From Pseudomonadota bacterium (GTDB lineage Bacteria; Pseudomonadota; Alphaproteobacteria; Sphingomonadales; Sphingomonadaceae): a stretch of DNA of 7,773 nucleotides. The position numbers and the translations under genes are program-made. The DNA is taken from NCBI GenBank assembly GCA_023390415.1, contig JAEWCW010000131.1, forward strand, positions 1-7,773. The letters run 5' to 3'. Each line of letters begins with the position of its first letter. Within the stretch, counting starts at the first letter, position 1. Below are positions 1 through 6,637 of this stretch, one piece after another. Below the pieces are notes generated by a model. It saw only the letters and a list, made by a program, of their open reading frames with translations. It searched no databases and was not told the origin of the DNA.

Positions 1-420
1 AATCTCAAGGCGCCCTTCTTCCTCGCCCAGAAGATGCTTCCGCTGCTCAGGGCCGGCGCGGAATCGGACTGGCCGGCCTCGATCATCAATCTCGGCGCAG
101 TCAGCGGCTTCGGCAGCGCGAGCCGCGCCGATTATGCGTTCGGCGCGTCGCGGGCCGCGCTCCATCATCTCACCCGCTCGCTGGCGCGGACCCTCGCGCC
201 CGAGCATATCGTCGTGAACGCGATCGCCCCGGGCCCCTTCCCGTCCCGCCGCGCTGCGATGGAATCGCCCTTGATGCTCGCCGAGGTCTCCGCAGCGGTG
301 CCGCGCGGACGGATCGGCAACCGCCGCGACATTGCCGGCCTCGCCTGTTTCCTCGCCTCGCCGCTCGCGGGCTATCTCACCGGTGCCGTCGTCCCGCTCG
401 ACGGCGGCCAGGGCCTCTAG
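1..420 (+). CDS. SDR family protein, RhlG-like, 5'-truncated, degenerate active site
   Basis: This is the last 140 residues of a short-chain dehydrogenase/reductase; the frame is open to the left edge, so the start and the Rossmann cofactor motif lie outside. The first residue, in NLKAPFFLAQ, fits the conserved SDR tetrad Asn. The central strand IINLGAVSG, the helix AALHHLTRSLA, the segment VVNAIAPGPFPSR and the C-terminal LTGAVVPLDGG are all typical, and the PGPFPSR stretch recalls the RhlG subgroup of NADPH-dependent 3-oxoacyl reductases. Oddly, the catalytic Ser position reads Ala (fragment residue 33) and the YxxxK motif reads FGASR, with Phe47 and Arg51 in place of Tyr and Lys. A Tyr lies two residues before the Phe but out of register. 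Ordinary oxidoreductase activity is therefore doubtful. Its TAG stop shares the CTAG at 417-420 with the stop of the opposing gene. The SDR fold is certain; the function is not. Confidence 0.9.
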   Translation, partial: NLKAPFFLAQKMLPLLRAGAESDWPASIINLGAVSGFGSASRADYAFGASRAALHHLTRSLARTLAPEHIVVNAIAPGPFPSRRAAMESPLMLAEVSAAVPRGRIGNRRDIAGLACFLASPLAGYLTGAVVPLDGGQGL

Positions 421-1499
421 ACGCCCCAGATCCGGAGCATGTCCTCACCGCCCTCGCCGGTGCGGACCGGCGGCCCCTGGATCGCACCCGGGGTTCGCGA
501 GAAGCGCGGCGCCGGGGCGGGCTGGGTCAGGCCGTGCGCGTGGCTGAAGGTGCCGCGCGCAGCCATATGCTTGTGGGCCGGCGCCTCGGCGAGCTCGAGC
601 ACCGGCGCGAAGCAGGCGTCGGTGCCCTCGAGAAGCGCCGTCCACTCGTCCCGGGTGCGGGTGCGGAAGATCGCAGCCAGGGTCTCGGCGTCCTTCGGCC
701 AGGTTTCGTGGTCGAACTGGCCGCCCAGCCCCTCGGCGCCGATCCGCTGCGCCAGCTCCTGCCAGAATTGCGGCTCGAGCGGGCCGACCGAGACATATTT
801 GCCGTCGGCGCATTCGTAGCAGCGGTAGAAGGGCGCCGATCCGTCGAGGAACATGCGGCCCTTCCGCATCGTCGCCGGATCGCGGGCGAGGACGCCCCAG
901 AAGACGCTCATCAGCGAGGCTGCGCCGTCGACGATCGCCGCATCGACCACCTGGCCGAGGCCTGACCGCTCGCGTTCGTAGAGCGCGGCGACGATTCCGA
1001 AGACGAGGAACAGCGAGCCGCCGCCATAATCGCCGGCCAGATTGAGCGGCGGCACCGGCGGCGCACCGGCCGGCCCGATCGCCGCGAGGGCGCCGGTCAA
1101 GGCAAGATAGTTGATGTCGTGCCCCGCGGCATGGGCAAGCGGCCCCTCCTGCCCCCAGCCGGTCATCCGGCCGTAGATCAGGCGCGGGTTGCGCCCGAGC
1201 GCTTCCTCCGGTCCCAGGCCGAGACGCTCCATCACACCGGGCCGGAAGCCCTCGATCAGAACGTCGGCCTTCTCGATCGCCGCAAGGCAGCGCGCGACGT
1301 CGGCCGGGTCCTTGAGGTCCATCGCGATCGAGGCGCGGCCGCGATAGGTCGGGTCGTGCGGCCAGTTCGCGGTCCCGGCGCGGTCGATCCGAAGTATCTC
1401 GGCGCCGAGATCGGAAAGCAGCATCGCCGCATAGGGGCCGGGGCCGATCCCGGCGAACTCGATCACGCGGACGCCGGCGAGCGGGCCCTGGGCCGCCAT
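417..1499 (-). CDS. CaiB/BaiF family III CoA-transferase, alpha-methylacyl-CoA racemase type
   Basis: A cytosolic family III CoA-transferase-fold enzyme. In the racemase subgroup it interconverts the 2R and 2S forms of 2-methyl-branched acyl-CoAs by removing and returning the alpha proton, which lets branched fatty acids or sterol side chains enter beta-oxidation. The N-terminus GVRVIEFAGIGPGPYAAMLL and the following LGAEILRIDR are family hallmarks. His127 in GHDINY, Asp157 in AGDYGGG and Glu242 in GPLEPQFW sit one residue from the catalytic His126, Asp156 and Glu241 of the mycobacterial racemase MCR, and the 360-residue length is also the same. That argues for a racemase rather than a transferase. 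The start at 1499 was chosen because MAAQGPLAGVRVIEF matches the family N-terminus. An in-frame ATG at 1523 would add eight residues and overlap the upstream gene; neither start has a strong Shine-Dalgarno sequence. The start lies 2 nt after the SMP-30-like stop, which suggests translational coupling. The substrate is unknown. Confidence 0.93.
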   Translation of the reverse strand: MAAQGPLAGVRVIEFAGIGPGPYAAMLLSDLGAEILRIDRAGTANWPHDPTYRGRASIAMDLKDPADVARCLAAIEKADVLIEGFRPGVMERLGLGPEEALGRNPRLIYGRMTGWGQEGPLAHAAGHDINYLALTGALAAIGPAGAPPVPPLNLAGDYGGGSLFLVFGIVAALYERERSGLGQVVDAAIVDGAASLMSVFWGVLARDPATMRKGRMFLDGSAPFYRCYECADGKYVSVGPLEPQFWQELAQRIGAEGLGGQFDHETWPKDAETLAAIFRTRTRDEWTALLEGTDACFAPVLELAEAPAHKHMAARGTFSHAHGLTQPAPAPRFSRTPGAIQGPPVRTGEGGEDMLRIWGV

Positions 1500-1501
1500 G
1501 G

Positions 1502-2371
1502 TCAGAGCTGCGCCTTCGGGCATGGCAGCCCGCGCGCGCCCGGTGCGAAGGCGAAGAGATCGCCCGCCTGCGGATGCTCTGCCCGCTTCTCCGGCGACAT
1601 GCCGTGATTGGCCGTGGTCGCGTAAGCGGTGGCCAGATCAGGCCCGCCGAAGGCGATCTTGGTGATGTTCGGCACCGGCATCGCGACGCTCTCGATCAGC
1701 GCGCCCTCGGGCGAATAGCGGTTCACCGCCCAGCCCGCATAGAGGCTGATCCAGATGCAGCCTTCGGAATCCACCGTCGGCCCGTCCGGATTGCCCGCGC
1801 CGTCCGGCAGGGTCAGCAGCAGCCGCGAGCGTCCGAGCGTGCCGTCGTCAGCGATCTCGGCGGCATGCATCGTCCGCCCCAGCGTATCGATCCAATAGAG
1901 GATGCGCCCGTCCGGAGAGATTGCCGGGCCATTGGTGATCGGCACGCCGGAAATGCCCGAATGGCGGAGCGTGCCGCGGTGGAAGCTGTAGAAGCTCCCG
2001 GTCGGCGCCGACTCGCCATTGTCCATCGTCCCGAACCACAGCCGCCCGGCCGGATCGACCACGCCGTCGTTGAGCCGATTACCGGGCAGATCGGGCTCGA
2101 CCTCCACGATCCGCTCGAACCCGCCGCTCTCCGGATCGAAGAGATGAAGCCCGCTCCTCAGTCCGGCGACGAAGCCGCCGCCTTCCGCGGGCAGCACGAA
2201 GCCGATCTGCTCCGGCGCGTCCCAGCTCCGCCGGTCGCCGCCCTGGGCGTCGCAGCGATGCACCTTCTCCTGCTTGATATCGACGAACCAGAGGGCGTCG
2301 CCCGCCCAGACCGGCCCCTCGCCCAGCGTCGCCCCGACACCCCAGATATTCTCGACCTGCGCCTTGTTCAT
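1502..2371 (-). CDS. SMP-30/gluconolactonase/LRE family protein (sugar lactonase-like)
   Basis: A six-bladed beta-propeller metalloenzyme of 289 residues. Family members hydrolyse sugar-acid lactones such as glucono-, arabino- or galactono-1,4/1,5-lactone to the open acid, using one divalent metal. The metal ligands of SMP-30 (Glu18, Asn154, Asp204) appear here as Glu18 in LGEGPVW, Asn147 in ITNGPAIS and Asp196 in GNPDGPTVD; Asn101 in RLNDG matches the conserved substrate-side Asn. No signal peptide is visible, so it is probably cytosolic. The ATG at 2371 gives a standard N-terminus, with only a weak purine stretch (GAGAAG, about 13 nt upstream) as ribosome binding site. The gene begins about 50 nt after rtcA and ends 2 nt before the racemase-like gene. 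Lactonases of this family usually sit in sugar catabolic operons; here no sugar kinase, transporter or dehydratase is seen, so the substrate cannot be guessed. Confidence 0.93.
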   Translation of the reverse strand: MNKAQVENIWGVGATLGEGPVWAGDALWFVDIKQEKVHRCDAQGGDRRSWDAPEQIGFVLPAEGGGFVAGLRSGLHLFDPESGGFERIVEVEPDLPGNRLNDGVVDPAGRLWFGTMDNGESAPTGSFYSFHRGTLRHSGISGVPITNGPAISPDGRILYWIDTLGRTMHAAEIADDGTLGRSRLLLTLPDGAGNPDGPTVDSEGCIWISLYAGWAVNRYSPEGALIESVAMPVPNITKIAFGGPDLATAYATTANHGMSPEKRAEHPQAGDLFAFAPGARGLPCPKAQL

Positions 2372-2411
2372 GCGCCGGCTGTAGCTTCTCGGTTCCGGAG
2401 AGGCCAGCGGC

Positions 2412-2435
2412 CGCAGCGCGCCTCAGCGCGCTGCG
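2412..2435 (-). terminator. Strong hairpin across the rtcA stop, without a U-tract
   Basis: A perfect 10-bp inverted repeat (minus strand CGCAGCGCGC, loop TGAG, GCGCGCTGCG) encloses the TGA stop of rtcA in its loop. No run of T follows on either strand, so it is not a classical intrinsic terminator. It could still pause polymerase, protect the rtcBA mRNA 3' end from exonucleases, or lower expression of the next two genes. High local GC raises the chance of such a repeat arising by accident. Confidence 0.4.
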
Positions 2436-3445
2436 ACCGTGACCAGGTGGCAGCCATCCTCTGCCGGCTCGAACGCGATGTCGACGTCCAGGAACTTGGC
2501 GATCACGTCCGCGGCCGTCCGGCTGTGCTGCGACGGCTTTACCGTGGTGAAGCTCCCGCCGCCGGCGAGCGCCATCGGCAGAAGCAGCTGGTCGGCGAGG
2601 TAAGGCCCGGCAAAGGCGCGCGAGCCGAGATAGCCCGCCATGCGCTTCGCCGCTTTCTCGGCGACGATGTGCGCCGGGACTCCGAGCTGGCCGAAGCCGC
2701 TGACGATCTCGGTGACGTGATCGAACTCGGCCTCGAGCAGGAGGATGTTGCCCGGCCCCATGCGCTCCTCGAGCCGGACGAGCCGCCGCGCCTCGTCCGG
2801 CCAGCCCAGCACCGACCCGGCCTTGGCGAGTTCGCGCTCGGCGATCTCGTCGGGCAGCGCGGCGACGACGGCCTGGGCGAAGACGCGGCGCAGCTCGCCG
2901 CGCTCGACGAGATCGAGCCTGGCGAGCGAAGTCGCGGGCGTGATGTCCACCTCGATCCGTCCGCCGCCGGCCGGATAGAATCCGTGCCGCACCAGCTGCG
3001 CCGAGATGCTCGGCCCCATCCGGTTGATGAGCGGCAGGTAGGTCCGCGCGATGAACTCGAATGGCGGCGCATGGATATTGTGGGTCCCGCCTTCGAGGAT
3101 CAGCCGCGACGGCCGGTCCGCCAGCATCAGCGGCGGAAGCAGGGTCTGGAGGACCAGGCTCGTGCTCCCCGCCGTTCCGACGGCGAAGCGATGCTCGCCG
3201 GGCACGACGGCACCCGGCGCGAACGTCAGTTCCGAAGCGCCGACCGCAAGCTCGGGGCATTCGGCGCCGCCGATGGCGCAGGCCGCCTCCACCGCGGTCG
3301 CATGCTGGCGCATCACGCCGGTGCGCGACCGGTTGGCGCGGATCCGCTCGATCCGGAACGCCCGCCCCGTGATCAGCGCGAGCGACAAGGCCGTGCGCAG
3401 AACCTGCCCACCCCCTTCGCCTTCCGACCCGTCGATAACGATCAT
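2423..3445 (-). CDS. rtcA: RtcA, RNA 3'-terminal phosphate cyclase
   Basis: RtcA uses ATP to turn an RNA 3'-phosphate into a 2',3'-cyclic phosphate through adenylated-enzyme and RNA-adenylate intermediates; the product is a substrate for RtcB. The protein is 340 residues and close to full length for the family. It opens with IDGSEGEGGGQVLRTALSL and has the signatures GGTHNIHAPPFEFI (119-132) and RHGFYPAGGG (153-162), then ADQLLLPMALAGGGSFTT. His307 in PSQHSRTAAD corresponds to the adenylated His309 of the E. coli enzyme, and Arg17, Arg36, Arg39 and Gln47 match its Arg21, Arg40, Arg43 and Gln51. A minor oddity is SRTGVMRQH at 40-48, where E. coli has AKPGLLRQH, so a usually conserved Lys-Pro is Arg-Thr. 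The start at 3445 is supported by AGGA seven bases upstream. It follows rtcB by 36 nt, the same order as in E. coli, and is surely co-transcribed with it. Confidence 0.97.
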   Translation of the reverse strand: MIVIDGSEGEGGGQVLRTALSLALITGRAFRIERIRANRSRTGVMRQHATAVEAACAIGGAECPELAVGASELTFAPGAVVPGEHRFAVGTAGSTSLVLQTLLPPLMLADRPSRLILEGGTHNIHAPPFEFIARTYLPLINRMGPSISAQLVRHGFYPAGGGRIEVDITPATSLARLDLVERGELRRVFAQAVVAALPDEIAERELAKAGSVLGWPDEARRLVRLEERMGPGNILLLEAEFDHVTEIVSGFGQLGVPAHIVAEKAAKRMAGYLGSRAFAGPYLADQLLLPMALAGGGSFTTVKPSQHSRTAADVIAKFLDVDIAFEPAEDGCHLVTVAAR

Positions 3446-3452
3446 TCGAATT

Positions 3453-3456
3453 TCCT
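3453..3456 (-). promoter_or_regulatory. Ribosome binding site of rtcA
   Basis: AGGA on the minus strand, 7 nt before the ATG at 3445 in the short rtcB-rtcA gap. It fixes the rtcA start. Confidence 0.75.
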
Positions 3457-3481
3457 GGAAAATCGTGGGGCGTGAAGGGGC

Positions 3482-4732
3482 TCAGCCCTTCACGCACACC
3501 ACTTGCTTCAGCGTATGGACGATCTCGACGAGATCGGCCTGCGCGGCCATCACCGCCTCGATCGGCTTGTAGGCCTTGGGCGTCTCGTCGATCACGCCGG
3601 CATCCTTGCGGCATTCGACGCCCGCCGTATCGGCGATATGCTCGGCGAGCGTCACCTCCCGCTTCGCCTGGGCGCGCGACATCACACGCCCCGCGCCATG
3701 GCTGCAGCTGTCGAAGCTGTCGGCATTGCCGAGCCCGCGGACGATGAACGACTTGGCGCCCATCGATCCGGGGATGATCCCCATCACGCCCTTGGCCGCG
3801 CGCACCGCCCCCTTGCGGGTGACGAGCACGTTCTCGCCGAAATGATGCTCCCGCCGCACATAATTGTGGTGGCAGTTCACAGCCTCGGCCTCGGCCTCGA
3901 ACGGCTTTGCGATCTCGCCGCGAAGCGCTGCGATCACGTTCGCCATCATCACCCGGCGGTTGAGCGCGGCGAAGTCCTGCGCCCAGCCGACCGCCTCGAC
4001 ATAATCGTCGAAATGATCGGTCCCTTCCGGGAAGTAGGCGAGGTCCTCGTCCGGCAGGTTGATGTGCCATTTGCGCATGTCCTGCTTCGCCAGCTCGATG
4101 AAGAAGCTGCCGATCGCATTGCCGACCCCGCGCGATCCCGAATGGAGCATCACCCAGACCCGCGCCTCCTCGTCGAGGCAGAGCTCGATGAAGTGGTTTC
4201 CGGTCCCGAGCGTTCCGAGATGGACGAGGTTGTTCGTCTTCTCGAGCTTGGGATATTTGTCGGTGATCAGCTTGAACCGCGCCGCGAGCGTGGCCCAGGC
4301 CTCGACGACCGCCGCGGGCGGCGAGCCCCAGGATCCGGGGTCGCGCTTGCCCATACGGACGTCGCGCCCGTGCGGCACGGCGCGCTCGATCGCGGTGCGG
4401 ATTCCTTCGAGATTGTCGGGGAGGTCGTGCGCCATCAGCGAAGTGCGCGCGGCCATCATCCCGCAGCCGATATCGACCCCGACGGCCGCCGGGATGACCG
4501 CGCCCTTCGTCGGGATCACCGATCCCACCGTGGCCCCGATCCCGACATGGACGTCCGGCATCGCCGCGACATGCTTGAAGATGAAGGGCATCTTCGCGGC
4601 GCGCGCGAGCTGCTCCCGCGCCTTGTCGTCGACCGGCACGCCGCGGGTCCACATCTTGATCGGGACCCCTCCGGCCACCTGCTCGAACTCGTAACGCGCC
4701 TCGCTCATCGCCAACTCCTCAACTTCGATCAT
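3482..4732 (-). CDS. rtcB: RtcB, GTP-dependent RNA-splicing ligase
   Basis: RtcB joins RNA 2',3'-cyclic-phosphate or 3'-phosphate ends to 5'-OH ends, using GTP and Mn2+ through a histidine-guanylate intermediate; in bacteria it reseals cleaved tRNA or rRNA. The sequence is very close to the E. coli type throughout, for example PFIFKHVAAMPDVHVG, GSVIPTKGAVIPAAVGVDIGCGM, LGTLGTGNHFIE, MLHSGSRGVGNAIG, NCHHNYV, SHGAGRVMSR and the end LKQVVCVKG. Metal ligands Cys (VDIGCGM) and His (GNHFIE, MLHSGS, CHHNY) are present. Counting from the inner ATG at 4708, the guanylated His of SHGAG is residue 337, as in E. coli, and the length is 408, also as in E. coli. I nevertheless chose the ATG at 4732 (416 residues, MIEVEELAMSEARYEF) because AGGAGG lies exactly 7 nt upstream. 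The start at 4708 has GAGGAG 6 nt upstream and remains a real alternative. A still earlier in-frame ATG at 4909 lies upstream of the promoter and is discarded. Expression should depend on sigma-54 and RtcR. Confidence 0.97.
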   Translation of the reverse strand: MIEVEELAMSEARYEFEQVAGGVPIKMWTRGVPVDDKAREQLARAAKMPFIFKHVAAMPDVHVGIGATVGSVIPTKGAVIPAAVGVDIGCGMMAARTSLMAHDLPDNLEGIRTAIERAVPHGRDVRMGKRDPGSWGSPPAAVVEAWATLAARFKLITDKYPKLEKTNNLVHLGTLGTGNHFIELCLDEEARVWVMLHSGSRGVGNAIGSFFIELAKQDMRKWHINLPDEDLAYFPEGTDHFDDYVEAVGWAQDFAALNRRVMMANVIAALRGEIAKPFEAEAEAVNCHHNYVRREHHFGENVLVTRKGAVRAAKGVMGIIPGSMGAKSFIVRGLGNADSFDSCSHGAGRVMSRAQAKREVTLAEHIADTAGVECRKDAGVIDETPKAYKPIEAVMAAQADLVEIVHTLKQVVCVKG

Positions 4733-4739
4733 GACGTCC

Positions 4740-4745
4740 CCTCCT
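4740..4745 (-). promoter_or_regulatory. Consensus Shine-Dalgarno sequence of rtcB
   Basis: AGGAGG on the minus strand with a 7-nt spacer to the ATG at 4732. This is the best ribosome site in the window and the reason for preferring that start over the ATG at 4708. Confidence 0.7.
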
Positions 4746-4786
4746 GCTTGTGGCGAGAGACGTCTTCCTGGTGCCTTGATCGGCCG

Positions 4787-4799
4787 CCCGCTGCGCGGG
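4787..4799 (-). repeat. Short leader hairpin, 5-bp stem
   Basis: Minus strand CCCGC-GCA-GCGGG forms a small stem downstream of the large leader hairpin. Its distal arm overlaps the 9-base element 4781-4789, which can instead pair with 4806-4814, so it belongs to the competing folds of the leader. Confidence 0.3.
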
Positions 4800-4804
4800 G
4801 CTTC

Positions 4805-4832
4805 GGGGCGGCCGGCCGATTCCGGCCGCCCC
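4805..4832 (-). repeat. Leader hairpin of rtcBA, perfect 11-bp GC-rich stem
   Basis: Minus strand GGGGCGGCCGG, 6-nt loop AATCGG, CCGGCCGCCCC: an uninterrupted 11-bp stem within the predicted untranslated leader. A third element at 4781-4789 repeats the first-transcribed arm (same 9 bases as 4823-4831) and can compete for the second arm at 4806-4814. No T-run follows the stem. It could equally serve as a stability element or a protein binding site. Confidence 0.45.
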
Positions 4833-4875
4833 TGCCGCGTGCCGGATCGACACCAACGTCCGGCGCGGCAGACAT

Positions 4876-4891
4876 TGCAGCGCGCGTGCCA
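4876..4891 (-). promoter_or_regulatory. Sigma-54 (-24/-12) promoter of rtcBA
   Basis: The minus strand reads TGGCACGCGCGCTGCA. Against the consensus TGGCACG-N4-TTGCW it differs at a single base (C for the first T of the -12 box), and the invariant GG and GC have the required 10-nt spacing. It points to rtcB, and the divergent gene is a sigma-54 activator, which is the known control of rtcBA in enterobacteria. Confidence 0.85.
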
Positions 4892-4938
4892 ATTTGCGCG
4901 CGTCGCCACCGAATTTCGTACAATAGTCTGTTTTTACA

Positions 4939-4951
4939 CGATTTATTGAAT
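4939..4951 (-). promoter_or_regulatory. Weak IHF-like site in an AT-rich stretch
   Basis: Between the candidate enhancer and the -24 box the DNA turns AT-rich (about 4909-4950), unlike its surroundings. The minus strand ATTCAATAAATCG matches the IHF consensus WATCAANNNNTTR at all but two defined positions. The location suits DNA bending that brings RtcR to sigma-54 polymerase. The match is imperfect and many such matches arise by chance in AT-rich DNA. Confidence 0.25.
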
Positions 4952-4971
4952 GCACGACCTCGCGACGTGCA
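4951..4971. promoter_or_regulatory. Palindromic candidate RtcR enhancer (UAS)
   Basis: TGCACG-N9-CGTGCA is a perfect 6-bp inverted repeat with a 9-nt spacer, about 60 bp upstream of the -24 element of the rtcB promoter and about 70 bp upstream of rtcR. Arm spacing and distance are typical for sites bound by dimers of sigma-54 activators. Assignment to RtcR is inferred from position. Confidence 0.5.
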
Positions 4972-4983
4972 TGCGCCGCGCAT
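4971..4983. repeat. Second inverted repeat next to the UAS
   Basis: ATGCG-CCG-CGCAT, a 5-bp inverted repeat that abuts the first palindrome and shares its last base. It may be a second, weaker activator half-site pair, since such activators often bind two tandem sites, or it may be chance in GC-rich DNA. Confidence 0.3.
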
Positions 4984-5030
4984 CGGGATGCGGTCATTTT
5001 CATATATGTGAGGATCGAAATGTATCTGCT

Positions 5031-5034
5031 AGGA
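5031..5034 (+). promoter_or_regulatory. Ribosome binding site of rtcR
   Basis: AGGA with a 7-nt spacer to the ATG at 5042. The DNA just before it (about 4996-5036) is AT-rich and may hold the rtcR promoter, but I see no convincing -35/-10 pair. Confidence 0.7.
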
Positions 5035-5041
5035 TAAGCAC

Positions 5042-6634
<1,593 letters not shown>

Positions 6635-6637
6635 GCC

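Larger units (their letters stand above)
4733..4865 (-). other. Predicted structured 5' leader of rtcBA
   Basis: Placing +1 twelve bases after the -12 GC gives a transcript start near 4865 and a leader of about 130 nt, long for a simple leader. It is very GC-rich and can fold into several hairpins, listed separately. Two GACGTC copies (4759-4764 and 4733-4738) could pair with each other and place the AGGAGG ribosome site in a 20-nt loop with the ATG just after the stem. No tRNA, Y-RNA or riboswitch family was recognised. There is no U-tract, so attenuation by an intrinsic terminator is not supported. Confidence 0.4.

Noticed and set aside
1574..3475. A 633-codon open frame on the plus strand
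   Set aside because: It lies antisense to the SMP-30-like gene and rtcA, both certain by motif. Its product is dominated by Arg, Ala, Asp and Pro with no recognisable domain, as expected of a GC-rich shadow frame.
2079..4652. An 857-codon open frame on the minus strand
   Set aside because: It is a shifted frame running through rtcB, rtcA and the start of the SMP-30-like gene; the product is Arg/Ala/Gly-rich low-complexity sequence, and the rtc frames carry all catalytic motifs.
4733..4865. A tRNA, Y-RNA or classical attenuator in the rtcBA leader
   Set aside because: No tRNA T-loop or anticodon pattern, no adjacent Ro protein gene, no leader peptide with repeated codons, and no T-run after the hairpins.
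4882..4902. CGCGCG repeats flanking the -24 box as an operator
   Set aside because: Alternating CG runs are self-complementary and common in this composition; nothing separates them from chance.
4733..4909. Upstream extension of rtcB to an ATG at 4909
   Set aside because: It would place the coding start upstream of the -24/-12 promoter and add an Arg-rich tail absent from RtcB proteins; consensus ribosome sites support 4732 or 4708.
3503..5011. A 502-codon plus-strand open frame opposite rtcB and running into the control region
   Set aside because: Antisense shadow of a highly conserved gene, with His/Arg/Asp-rich composition and no domain; it also crosses the sigma-54 promoter.
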